Source of the DNA: Candidatus Agathobaculum pullicola
Lineage (GTDB): Bacteria > Bacillota > Clostridia > Oscillospirales > Butyricicoccaceae
DNA: 53,331 nucleotides
Reading direction: 5' to 3'
Assembly: GCA_019115085.1 (NCBI GenBank)
Contig: DXEF01000024.1
Location: 1 to 53,331, forward strand
How positions within the stretch are numbered: the stretch's first letter is position 1; each line of letters starts with the position of its first letter. This document shows positions 31,422-38,411 of the stretch, piece after piece. The notes under the pieces are model-generated. The model was not told where the DNA came from. It saw only the letters and a program-made list of their open reading frames with translations, and did no database searches. The position numbers and the translations under genes are program-made.

Positions 31422-33605
31422 ATGCAAAACAAACTGGATTTTTTAATCGAGCGCGTGCAAAAACAAAATCCGCAGGCCAATGTCCGCAAAATCCGTGCGG
31501 CGTATGAGTGCGCGGCTGCCGCGCATGAGGGGCAAAAACGCAAAAACGGCGAGCCGTATATCATCCATCCGGTTTCGGTTGCGGAAATCGTGGTCGAGAT
31601 GGGGCTGGACACCGACTCGATTTGCGCGGCGCTGCTGCATGACTGCATCGAGGATACCAACTTCGGCTACAAGGAAATCGAAAATAAATTCGGCACACCG
31701 GTTGCCGAGCTGGTCGACGGCGTTACCCGTTTGGGCATGCTGCGCTACTCCAAGGAGCAGGAGCAGTTCGAGGACCTGCGCAAGATGTTCCTCGCCATGG
31801 CGAAGGATATCCGCGTCATTCTCATCAAGCTGGCCGACCGCTTGCACAACGCGCGTACTTTCCAGTACCTGCCCGAGCGCAAGCAGCGCGACAAGGCGCT
31901 GGAAACCATGGAAATTTACGCGCCGATTGCCCACCGTCTGGGCATGAGCCGCATCAAATGGGAGCTGGAGGACCTCTCGCTCAAAATCCTCGACCCAATT
32001 GGCTACAATGAGATTGTCGAGGGCCTGAAAAAGCAGAGCGAGCAGCAGGAGGAGTTCCTCAAGGGAATTCAGGAGCGCATCAGTGCCAAGCTGGCGGAGG
32101 CGCATATCAAAAACACGATTTCGGCGCGTGTCAAGCACATTTATTCGATTTATCGCAAGATGTACGCCCAGCATAAAACAATCGACGAGATTTACGACAT
32201 TTGCGCGGTGCGCGTGATTGTGGATACCGTTGCGGACTGCTACAATGTGCTCGGCTATGTGCATGACCTTTATAAGCCGATTCCCGGGCGTTTCAAGGAC
32301 TATATTTCCACACCCAAGCCCAACGGCTACCAGTCGCTGCACACGACGGTTATCGGGCGGGCGGGCGTGCCGTTTGAAATCCAGATTCGCACCACTGAAA
32401 TGCACAAAATGGCGGAATACGGTGTGGCGGCGCACTGGAAATACAAGCAGGGCTTGACCAAAAAGGGCAATGAGGAAGCCTTCGCATGGATTCGCCAGCT
32501 GCTCGAAGCGCAGCAGGACACCGAGGCCGAAGACTTCATCAAGAACATCAAGGTCGATTTGTTTGCCGACGAGGTGTTCGTCTTTACGCCCAAGGGCGAC
32601 GTGGTCAATATGCCCGCGGGCGCGACCCCGATTGACCTTGCCTACGCCATTCACTCGGCGGTCGGCAACCGTATGACCGGCTGCAAAATCAACGGCCGCA
32701 TCGCGCCGATTGATAGCCAGCTGAAAAACGGCGATATTGTCGAAATTCTGACCTCCAAGGAGGCGCACGGGCCGAGCCGAGACTGGCTGAAAATCGTCAA
32801 GACCACCGAGGCGCGCAATAAGATTAAGCAGTGGTTCAAAAAAGAGTGCCGCGAGGAGAATATCATCAACGGCCGCGAGGACCTTGACCGCGAGCTGCGC
32901 GCCAATCTCTTGTACAACGGCTTTTATGAGAACGAGGAAGTGCGCAAGAACACGCTTAACAAGTTCTCCTTCAATACGCTCGATGAGCTGTATGCCGCCA
33001 TCGGCTACGGCGGCATCACGCTGACCAAGGTCATCAACAAGGTTAAGGACGACGTCGGCAAGCTGCGCCGTCAGCGAGAGCTGGCCGAGCGCGCGGCGCA
33101 TCCCCAGCCTGAGCAGCCGCCCAAGCGCGTCACCCGTTCCACGACCGGCGTGGTGGTTGAAGGCATCGACAACTGTCTGGTCAAGTTTGCGCGCTGCTGC
33201 ACGCCCATTCCGGGCGATGAAATCGTCGGCTTTGTTACGCGCGGCTACGGCGTATCTATCCATCGGTGTGACTGTGTGAACGTCCATATACAGGAGGACC
33301 CGGACCGCTGGGTGCGTGCATGGTGGGATGAGGATTTGTCTATCGCCGACCGCACCAATCGATTCTCCACCGGCTTGCAGATTTCCACGCGCAGCCGTAT
33401 CGGTGTGCTGAGCGACGTGACCACAGTGCTTGCCGCTTGCAAAATCAATGTGCATGAGATTTCCGCGCGCGATCTTAACGACGGCTACGGCGTCATCAAC
33501 GCGATGGTGGACGTGGCCGGCGTGCATCAGCTTGACAACCTCATCAGCCGTCTACGCTCGATTAAGGGCGTGGTGGACGTGACGCGCACGGTGGACACCA
33601 ACTGA
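31422..33605 (+). CDS. relA: Bifunctional (p)ppGpp synthetase/hydrolase (Rel)
   Basis: This is a 727-residue long RSH enzyme. Domains in order are an HD hydrolase (IIHPVSVAEIVVEMGLDTDS, then LLHDCIEDT), the synthetase (GRFKDYISTPKPNGYQSLHT at about 290-309), TGS (VFTPKGDVVNMPAGATPIDL), a Cys/His-rich conserved region (LVKFARCCTPIPGDEIVGFV), and a C-terminal ACT domain. With both HD and synthetase motifs intact it should make and degrade the alarmone. ATG at 31422 gives the usual N-terminus; GGGGGAACG precedes it. Confidence 0.96.
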   Translation: MQNKLDFLIERVQKQNPQANVRKIRAAYECAAAAHEGQKRKNGEPYIIHPVSVAEIVVEMGLDTDSICAALLHDCIEDTNFGYKEIENKFGTPVAELVDGVTRLGMLRYSKEQEQFEDLRKMFLAMAKDIRVILIKLADRLHNARTFQYLPERKQRDKALETMEIYAPIAHRLGMSRIKWELEDLSLKILDPIGYNEIVEGLKKQSEQQEEFLKGIQERISAKLAEAHIKNTISARVKHIYSIYRKMYAQHKTIDEIYDICAVRVIVDTVADCYNVLGYVHDLYKPIPGRFKDYISTPKPNGYQSLHTTVIGRAGVPFEIQIRTTEMHKMAEYGVAAHWKYKQGLTKKGNEEAFAWIRQLLEAQQDTEAEDFIKNIKVDLFADEVFVFTPKGDVVNMPAGATPIDLAYAIHSAVGNRMTGCKINGRIAPIDSQLKNGDIVEILTSKEAHGPSRDWLKIVKTTEARNKIKQWFKKECREENIINGREDLDRELRANLLYNGFYENEEVRKNTLNKFSFNTLDELYAAIGYGGITLTKVINKVKDDVGKLRRQRELAERAAHPQPEQPPKRVTRSTTGVVVEGIDNCLVKFARCCTPIPGDEIVGFVTRGYGVSIHRCDCVNVHIQEDPDRWVRAWWDEDLSIADRTNRFSTGLQISTRSRIGVLSDVTTVLAACKINVHEISARDLNDGYGVINAMVDVAGVHQLDNLISRLRSIKGVVDVTRTVDTN

Positions 33606-33631
33606 CCAATTCAAACCCAAAAGGAACAACC

Positions 33632-34396
33632 ATGCAGAAGAAATATTTCTTTTTTGATATCGATGGCACGCTGAGCGTCGGGCAGACTATGGTTATGCCG
33701 GAGAGCGCGGTGCGCTGTCTGGAACAGCTGCGCGCCAATGGGCATTTCACCGCGCTCGCTACCGGCCGCTTACAGGCGTCGGCGGCGGGATTTGCCGCGC
33801 AGCACGGTTTTACCAATTTTGTCGCGGATGGCGGGTACAGTCTGACCGTCGGCGGTGAGATCATAGAGATGAAAAGCCTGCCGACCGCGGACTGTATCGC
33901 GCTGATTGACCGTCTGGAAGCGGCAGGCATCCCGTGGGCGGTCACGCCGGTAAACGAGAGCATCTGCGTGACGAGCGATAAACGCTATCTGGATGTTGCG
34001 CCGCCCGAATATTTTCCGACACGATATGAGCCGTCGTTCGATTACCGGACGTTACAGGTGCTGTATAAGGTCAACATCGCATGCACAGCGGAGCAGGAGC
34101 GCACTATTGATTTAGGCTCGCTGCCAACCGTGCGGTACAATCGTGACATCTTGCTCATTGAGCCAACCGAAAAGCAAAACGGCATCCGCCGCATGGTGGA
34201 GCGGCTTGGTATTCCGAATGAGGACGTGGTCATCTTTGGAGACGGCACAAACGACGTGTGCATGTTCGGGCAGGGCTGGTTTTCGGTCGCGATGGGCAAC
34301 GCGCGCGACGCGCTCAAGCGCATGGCGGATTATGTGACCGACCCGGTCGACCAGGATGGCTTGTGGAATGCCTGCCGTCATTTCGGATGGATGTAA
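33632..34396 (+). CDS. HAD-superfamily (Cof-type) phosphatase
   Basis: This is a 254-residue HAD IIB phosphatase with motif I FFDIDGTLSVG (nucleophile Asp about 8), motif II in ALATGRLQAS, motif III Lys in EPTEKQNGI and motif IV FGDGTNDVCMF. The cap domain is of the Cof type. It is cytoplasmic, with an unknown sugar-phosphate or nucleotide-like substrate. It sits between relA and tatD with short gaps, so it is probably cotranscribed. Confidence 0.9.
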   Translation: MQKKYFFFDIDGTLSVGQTMVMPESAVRCLEQLRANGHFTALATGRLQASAAGFAAQHGFTNFVADGGYSLTVGGEIIEMKSLPTADCIALIDRLEAAGIPWAVTPVNESICVTSDKRYLDVAPPEYFPTRYEPSFDYRTLQVLYKVNIACTAEQERTIDLGSLPTVRYNRDILLIEPTEKQNGIRRMVERLGIPNEDVVIFGDGTNDVCMFGQGWFSVAMGNARDALKRMADYVTDPVDQDGLWNACRHFGWM

Positions 34397-34408
34397 GGAG
34401 AGACGTAC

Positions 34409-35179
34409 ATGCTGTTTGATACCCATGCACATTACGATGATCAACGCTTTGACGAGGACCGCGACGCGCTTTTGTCTGCTATGCCGGAGCACAACGTCGG
34501 GTTGATTCTCAATCCGGGCTGTGATGTGGAGACTTCACGCAAGGCAGTAAGCTATGCACAAAAATACCCGTTTGTCTACGCTGCAGTCGGTATTCATCCG
34601 GAAAATATCGACGAAAACTGGAATAATGACCTTGCGGTCATCAAACAATTGGCCGAGACCGAGCCGCGTGTGCGCGCCATTGGGGAGATTGGGCTGGACT
34701 ATTATTGGGAAAAGGATGAGCGCGCCCGTGCGCGTCAGCAGGTCGTATTTGCGCATCAGATGGAACTGGCGCGTGAGTTGGACAAGCCGGTGATCGTGCA
34801 TGACCGTAACGCACATGCGGACTGCTTGGAGATTGCACGGCGGTACGCCGGCGTGCGGGGCGTGTTCCATTGTTTTGCGGGCAGTACCCAGATGGCACAT
34901 GAGCTGCTGGACTTAGGTTATTATCTCTCGTTTACAGGTGTAATTACCTTCAAGAACGCACGCCGCGCAATTGAGGTGATCCGTGAGGTACCGCTGGAGC
35001 GACTGATGGTGGAGACGGATGCACCCTATATGGCGCCCGAGCCATTCCGGGGGCGGCGTAATTCGTCGCTGTATGTTTATCGTATGGCTGAAACGATTGC
35101 GCAGATTAAGGAGGTCGATGTCAGTGAGGTGGAGCGCATGACCACCGAAAACGGTAAGCGGCTGTTCGGCATTGACTGA
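34409..35179 (+). CDS. tatD: TatD-family metal-dependent hydrolase (DNase)
   Basis: This is a 256-residue TIM-barrel hydrolase. Metal ligands are visible in the opening LFDTHAHYDDQRFDEDRD, in GEIGLDYYWE (about 92), in PVIVHDRNAHAD and GVFHCFAGS, and in VETDAPYMAPEP. Family members are 3'-5' DNases linked to oxidative DNA damage and RNA turnover. AAGGAGAGACGTAC precedes the ATG. It is the last chromosomal gene before the prophage and is followed by a strong terminator. Confidence 0.94.
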   Translation: MLFDTHAHYDDQRFDEDRDALLSAMPEHNVGLILNPGCDVETSRKAVSYAQKYPFVYAAVGIHPENIDENWNNDLAVIKQLAETEPRVRAIGEIGLDYYWEKDERARARQQVVFAHQMELARELDKPVIVHDRNAHADCLEIARRYAGVRGVFHCFAGSTQMAHELLDLGYYLSFTGVITFKNARRAIEVIREVPLERLMVETDAPYMAPEPFRGRRNSSLYVYRMAETIAQIKEVDVSEVERMTTENGKRLFGID

Positions 35180-35195
35180 TGCAGAAAAAGACATA

Positions 35196-35223
35196 AAAAA
35201 GCCCGCCAATGGCGGGCTTTTTT
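35196..35223. terminator. Terminator after tatD
   Basis: AAAAAGCCCGCC-AAT-GGCGGGCTTTTT is a near-perfect bidirectional stem with T/A runs at both ends. It separates the chromosome from the prophage attachment site. Confidence 0.92.
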
Positions 35224-35226
35224 ATG

Positions 35227-35251
35227 TGGAGCGGATGATGGGAGTCGAACC
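35227..35251 (-). other. Prophage attachment site: displaced 3' fragment of tRNA-Gly
   Basis: On the minus strand these 25 nt read as the end of a tRNA: the T-loop segment GGTTCGACTCCCAT, the acceptor strand CATCCGC, discriminator T and CCA. Discriminator U and the C-rich acceptor match bacterial tRNA-Gly. Similarity stops abruptly at 35251, where phage sequence begins 21 bp before the integrase stop. The complete tRNA-Gly should lie at the right end of the prophage, outside the window. Confidence 0.72.
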
Positions 35252-35271
35252 TGCGCTGAGGGCGCAGAATA

Positions 35272-36315
35272 TCAGGCGTTTTCGGTATCTGTGTTGCATT
35301 TCGTGTTGCATAATGCGTCAAAATAGCGGTCAATTTGGTCGTCTACGGCCTTGCGTTTGTCCGAAAAGGTGTGCTGGTAGACGGTTTGCAGCACGGCATT
35401 CGTTGACCAGCCGCCGCGCTCCATGGCGTACTTGTCCGGCACGCCCAGCTGCAACATGACCGAGGCGTTCAGATGCCGCAAGTCGTGGAAGCGCATGTGC
35501 GGCAGCCCGGCCGCGGCGATTGCTGCGACAAAGCGGTTATAGATCACCGCGCCGCTTTCCTTGATGATTGGTTCGTCTGGTTTGCCCTTGCCGATCAGCT
35601 GCCGCAGATAGGGCGGCAGGCGCAGCCGCCGCGTGCTGGTGAAAGTCTTGGTTTGCTCGCGCACTTCCTCATGATCGCCGACATGCAGCACCGTGCGCCG
35701 GATCGTCAGAATGTCGCCGCTGATGTCGCCGTAGCGCAGGCCGCGCACCTCGCTCATGCGCAACGACAGCCAGAGCGCCAGCAGGGCGGGCAGTTCGACC
35801 GACGTGCCCTGCACGGCATGGATCACCTGTTCGGGGGTGGGCAGGGTGCGCAGCTGCCGCTTTTTGGCGGGCAGCGTGACGCGCAGTCGAAGGTCGGGCG
35901 CAAACATGGCGCACGCGGCTGAAATCAGGCCGTAGGCGTTGGCAACAGTCTTAGGGGAGCACTCTACCGCCTCGCGGTTGATCGCGCTTTGTACGGCTGC
36001 TGAATCCAGCGCAGCGAGTGACAGCTTTTGCAGTGCTTGAAACCGGTGCTTGGCAATCGACCGATAGGCTTGTACAGTCGTGGGGGAGAGCACATGCTCC
36101 TTGGAGTCGATGTACTGTTCAATGGCCTGCGCAAGCGTCAGCTCCGCAGTAGTGCCGCCTTTGCGTTTGCGGGTGAGGTATTCGCTGGCCAGAAACTCCG
36201 CAGTGCGTTTGTCCGGATCAGTAAAGGATTTGTATTGCCGCTTGCCGGAGGCATCTTTGCCGGTATAGACCAGTACGCGGTAGTTGCCTGATGGTAATTT
36301 TTTTGCTGTTGCCAT
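35272..36315 (-). CDS. int: Prophage tyrosine integrase
   Basis: This is a 347-residue tyrosine recombinase with an N-terminal arm-binding segment (KKLPSGNYRVLVYTGKDASG), a core-binding domain and a catalytic domain. Catalytic residues appear in SLRMSEVRGLRYGD (Arg), HDLRHLNAS (His and Arg) and GGWSTNAVLQTVYQH (Trp in place of the usual His, and Tyr). ATG at 36315 follows TTGGAGGTTTTTGCA. A near-perfect LexA box lies about 18 bp upstream, suggesting SOS-linked expression. Its stop faces the tRNA-Gly fragment. Confidence 0.92.
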   Translation of the reverse strand: MATAKKLPSGNYRVLVYTGKDASGKRQYKSFTDPDKRTAEFLASEYLTRKRKGGTTAELTLAQAIEQYIDSKEHVLSPTTVQAYRSIAKHRFQALQKLSLAALDSAAVQSAINREAVECSPKTVANAYGLISAACAMFAPDLRLRVTLPAKKRQLRTLPTPEQVIHAVQGTSVELPALLALWLSLRMSEVRGLRYGDISGDILTIRRTVLHVGDHEEVREQTKTFTSTRRLRLPPYLRQLIGKGKPDEPIIKESGAVIYNRFVAAIAAAGLPHMRFHDLRHLNASVMLQLGVPDKYAMERGGWSTNAVLQTVYQHTFSDKRKAVDDQIDRYFDALCNTKCNTDTENA

Positions 36316-36332
36316 TGCAAAAACCTCCAAAA

Positions 36333-36348
36333 AAGAACATTTGTTCGA
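36333..36348 (-). promoter_or_regulatory. LexA-box-like site upstream of int
   Basis: On the minus strand CGAACAAATGTTCT (plus 36334-36347) matches 13 of 14 positions of the Gram-positive LexA consensus CGAACRNRYGTTYC. It lies just upstream of the integrase RBS. Confidence 0.6.
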
Positions 36349-36360
36349 TTTGAGTGGGTG

Positions 36361-36404
36361 AAAAAATGCAGACCACAACAAAACAGTGTTCGGTTGTGGT
36401 CTGC
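36361..36404 (-). terminator. Terminator of the ltp gene
   Basis: GCAGACCACAAC (36368-36379) pairs with GTTGTGGTCTGC (36393-36404). On the minus strand it is followed by ATTTTTTC. Confidence 0.88.
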
Positions 36405-36412
36405 GGGGTTAT

Positions 36413-36949
36413 TTAATAGCCTGCGGCCGTGACGCCGTATTCGGCTTGCTCTTGTGTAAATCCTTCATAAAGGAGCTGATCGATCAGACCTTGACGAGAA
36501 AACGAGGTCATTTCCAAGTAGCTTTCGGCAGATTTTGCAGCCTGCTCATTCCAGTCTGCACCACAGTTATCGGCTGCAAAGGTTGCATCTTCAGTGGAGT
36601 ATCCTTCAAATTCAAGCTGGCTAATTAGGCCGCTACGCGAAAAAGCCGTAAAGGAAAGATAGCTTTCAGCTGATCCCAATGCGTTTTTCTGTCCCATGGT
36701 CATGGTATCGGCGGGTTCCTCCGGTTCTTCAACTGGTGCAGCGGTCTGTTCGGTCTGCTGTGTATCTTCCGACCCGGCATCGGTCGGTTCGGTTGTAGTG
36801 GTTTGCGATTGCGCAGTGGACTGCGAATCATCTGTGCTGCTCTGTGTGTTATCTTTCGGGCCAAATATGCCAATCAAAAGGATAACGACGATTACCCACA
36901 CCCACCAGCGCTTATAAAACGGCTTTTTGGTTTTTGTTTTTTCTTCCAT
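36413..36949 (-). CDS. ltp: Ltp-family surface protein, probable superinfection exclusion
   Basis: This is a 178-residue protein with a basic N-terminus, one membrane helix (WWVWVIVVILLIGIFG, about 15-30) and a low-complexity Ser/Thr/Gln/Glu linker (about 33-83). Two tandem Ltp repeats follow (about 87-130 and 131-176), each with A.SAESYL..T.FSR.GLI.QL..EG and a closing A....G. In Streptococcus phage TP-J34 the Ltp lipoprotein with such repeats blocks DNA injection by related phages. Here a transmembrane anchor replaces a lipobox. Its place between int and the repressor is that of a lysogeny-module gene. Confidence 0.85.
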   Translation of the reverse strand: MEEKTKTKKPFYKRWWVWVIVVILLIGIFGPKDNTQSSTDDSQSTAQSQTTTTEPTDAGSEDTQQTEQTAAPVEEPEEPADTMTMGQKNALGSAESYLSFTAFSRSGLISQLEFEGYSTEDATFAADNCGADWNEQAAKSAESYLEMTSFSRQGLIDQLLYEGFTQEQAEYGVTAAGY

Positions 36950-36968
36950 TGTAAATCCCCCTTAAAGA

Positions 36969-37069
36969 TTGACAAAATTAGCCAATCATGTATAATGGTG
37001 TTGGAGGACTGTGTGAAACACTCCATATTTGCCCGTTCCGGTGGTGGTGCACTGGGACGGGCGCTTTTT
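36969..37069 (+). ncRNA. Candidate small RNA in the lysogeny region
   Basis: TTGACA (36969-36974) and TATAAT (36991-36996), 16 bp apart, would start a transcript near 37003. About 65 nt later comes an intrinsic terminator: GCCCGTTCC with GGGACGGGC (37031-37039 and 37054-37062) followed by GCTTTTT. No convincing frame lies between. A second GGTGT/ACACC stem with six T follows at about 37072-37097. It is divergent from ltp. A prophage regulatory RNA is plausible; a leader of the next gene is the alternative. Confidence 0.5.
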
Positions 37070-37125
37070 ATGGTGTCCAATTTGAACACCGATTTTTTAA
37101 TGATATGCAATATATTGATTTACCC

Positions 37126-37176
37126 TTGCCAAAACCCAAGATGTGGTGTATTATTGAAAACACGAACACTTGTTTG
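37126..37176 (+). promoter_or_regulatory. Promoter with LexA-box-like site
   Basis: TTGCCA (37126-37131) and TATTAT (37149-37154) are 17 bp apart. CGAACACTTGTTTG (37163-37176), matching 12 of 14 LexA consensus positions on its best strand, covers the start region. The RBS GGGGAGGGG and ATG at 37196 follow. Confidence 0.5.
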
Positions 37177-37195
37177 ATTTTGGGGAGGGGCTAAG

Positions 37196-37360
37196 ATGAC
37201 AGAAAGACAAAAGCGAATGAAAGAACTGCTGATTCAATCAGACGCGGAAATCACTGACCAGATTCTTTCTGCTGTTTTAGCCAAATTCGATACTCCGCCT
37301 GTTGAATCAAATCGTCCTGATCCTGCTCAGGAAGCTTATCCATCATTTCCAAAATCTTAA
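37196..37360 (+). CDS. Small ORF antisense to the repressor gene, possible antirepressor
   Basis: This is a 54-residue frame with its own promoter and strong RBS. It opens MTERQKRMKELLIQSDAEIT, a charged helix, and ends in a Pro-rich tail. Its last 110 bp overlap, on the opposite strand, the 3' end of the CI-like repressor gene (37251-37601). No homologue is recognised. The LexA-like site in its promoter suggests an SOS-induced gene acting on the repressor, as protein or through antisense transcription. Coding status is uncertain. Confidence 0.42.
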   Translation: MTERQKRMKELLIQSDAEITDQILSAVLAKFDTPPVESNRPDPAQEAYPSFPKS

Positions 37361-37601
37361 TCTGCTTTTCCGTTAACCCGCTTATATCTTCGGATGTGAG
37401 CGGGTTTTTGATATTTGTATTGCCAATCAGGTAATCGGTTGAAACATTGAACAGATTTGCTATTTTGCGCAATGTTTTCCTGTCTGGTTCAAATGTTCCA
37501 TTTTCCCATCCAGAAACAGTAGACTGCCCAACATTAAGAATTTTGGCGAGTTCAGATTGTTTCATTCCTGCTTCTTTACGCAACTGCTTTATGATACGCA
37601 C
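37251..37601 (-). CDS. Prophage CI-like XRE repressor
   Basis: This is a 116-residue protein with an N-terminal XRE HTH (IKQLRKEAGMKQSELAKIL, then GQSTVSGWENGTFEPDRKTL) and a short helical C-terminal region, without a peptidase domain. It therefore cannot self-cleave like lambda CI and would need an antirepressor for induction. The start is GTG at 37601 after AGGGGGCGAGTAT. It is divergent from the early genes across a region dense in ATATCAG half-sites, its likely operators. Confidence 0.85.
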   Translation of the reverse strand: MRIIKQLRKEAGMKQSELAKILNVGQSTVSGWENGTFEPDRKTLRKIANLFNVSTDYLIGNTNIKNPLTSEDISGLTEKQIKILEMMDKLPEQDQDDLIQQAEYRIWLKQQKESGQ

Positions 37602-37616
37602 ATACTCGCCCCCTTA

Positions 37617-37747
37617 CTGATATTAGTTTAACTGATATTAGAAGGCGTCGCAATGAAATATCTGAAAATATGAAAAATTACATTGACATATCAGAAAATA
37701 TCAGTTATATTAAATATCAGAAATACTAATATATCATAAAATATCAG
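37617..37747. promoter_or_regulatory. Repressor operator region with six exact ATATCAG half-sites
   Basis: CTGATAT occurs at 37617-37623 and 37632-37638 (both within CTGATATTAG), and ATATCAG at 37688-37694, 37698-37704, 37714-37720 and 37741-37747, with degenerate copies between. The rightward promoter is TTGACA (37683-37688), 17 bp, TATATT (37706-37711), with two half-sites in or at the edge of its spacer. The leftward repressor promoter is TTGCGA-17-TAAACT (plus 37625-37653), with its -10 flanked by the two CTGATATTAG copies. Confidence 0.8.
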
Positions 37748-37764
37748 AAAGGAGGTGAGAGGGG

Positions 37765-37902
37765 ATGGATTATAAGGAGATTTTGGAGGAGCAGTTACAA
37801 CTCCTGCGGGAAATCGCACAGAAAAGAAAATATTCACTGAGTGAATATTGCGAAATCTCAAAAAACATGGTGGAAATCGTTAATTGTCTTAATAGTCTCT
37901 GA
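37765..37902 (+). CDS. Small early prophage protein (45 aa)
   Basis: This is a 45-residue, mostly helical acidic protein (MDYKEILEEQLQLLREIAQK...). It is preceded by a very strong RBS (AAAGGAGGTGAGAGGGG) and sits directly behind the rightward operator-controlled promoter, the position of a first early gene. No homologue is recognised. Confidence 0.55.
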   Translation: MDYKEILEEQLQLLREIAQKRKYSLSEYCEISKNMVEIVNCLNSL

Positions 37903-37939
37903 GCCGACATGGGTTCATGCCGGCCCAGAGCAACGGATG

Positions 37940-38101
37940 TTATCGATTTGAAATCGCATCATCAACTCCGTTCAGAATGGTTTGGTATGCGATAGCGACT
38001 TGCTTTGCACGCATTTCTGTGTCATCCGAAGCATCAATCGGCACAAATCCTTTTTCCATAGCCTGCAAAGTAAGCTGCAATGCAATTTCCAGACTGTTCA
38101 T
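37940..38101 (-). CDS. Small leftward accessory protein (53 aa)
   Basis: This is a 53-residue protein (MNSLEIALQLTLQAMEKGFV...), helical, ending DDAISNR. Its ATG at 38101 follows AAGGAGGTGATTTC, which forms the left arm of the first copy of the 65-bp repeat. It is oriented against the early transcript, so it needs its own promoter; an extended -10 sequence in the repeat is a candidate. Function unknown. Confidence 0.5.
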   Translation of the reverse strand: MNSLEIALQLTLQAMEKGFVPIDASDDTEMRAKQVAIAYQTILNGVDDAISNR

Positions 38102-38107
38102 GAAATC

Positions 38108-38172
38108 ACCTCCTTCTTGCTTCCATGGTAACACATGGAAGCGGAAGGAGCAAGAAGCGATAAGGAGGTGAG
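38108..38172. repeat. 65-bp bidirectional promoter/RBS repeat, copy 1
   Basis: CACCTCCTT at the left and AAGGAGGTG at the right give a Shine-Dalgarno site for each of two divergent genes. Inside, GCTTCCATG-GTAACA-CATGGAAGC is a perfect 9-bp palindrome. On the minus strand TTGCTC, 17 bp, then TGTTACCAT resembles an extended -10 promoter. Related copies lie at 38623-38689 and 39051-39115. Confidence 0.7.
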
Positions 38173-38177
38173 AGGGA

Positions 38178-38411
38178 ATGGAACAAGAGTTTGACGAGCG
38201 CTTTTGGGTATGTGTCTCACGCCATTGCGTAGCCGCGTATGAAAGCGCATGCGAGAAAACGCCCGTACATTTGGGGGAAATCTGTGCGTCATGCCAGTAT
38301 GTCCACCAGTGCTACAAGACGGGAAACGCTGGTTATTGGCCGACAGCCAATGCCATTTTAAAACAAAAAAGCGGCATTGGCTGTCAATTCATGCGGCCAT
38401 GGAAAGATTAG
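38178..38411 (+). CDS. Cysteine-rich small prophage protein (77 aa)
   Basis: This is a 77-residue protein with Cys residues in FWVCVSRHCVAAYESACEK and ICASCQYVHQCYKTG, a spacing suggestive of metal binding. ATG at 38178 follows ATAAGGAGGTGAGAGGGA supplied by the repeat. Its 3' part contains a perfect 13-bp inverted repeat (38342-38354 with 38373-38385). The gene ends 4 bp inside the convergent neighbour (38408). No family recognised. Confidence 0.55.
   Translation: MEQEFDERFWVCVSRHCVAAYESACEKTPVHLGEICASCQYVHQCYKTGNAGYWPTANAILKQKSGIGCQFMRPWKD

Noticed and set aside
31443-33527. A 694-codon open frame on the minus strand across relA
   Set aside because: It is the antisense of a complete RelA with all domains; no RBS or recognisable motif.
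35227-35251. A functional tRNA gene
   Set aside because: Only the 3' 25 nt are present; the 5' half, anticodon arm and T-stem partner are absent, so it is an attachment-site fragment.
37617-37747. Repeated ATATCAG units as a possible CRISPR array
   Set aside because: Units are 7 bp, occur in both orientations and have irregular spacing with no spacer-like unique segments; they fit operators.
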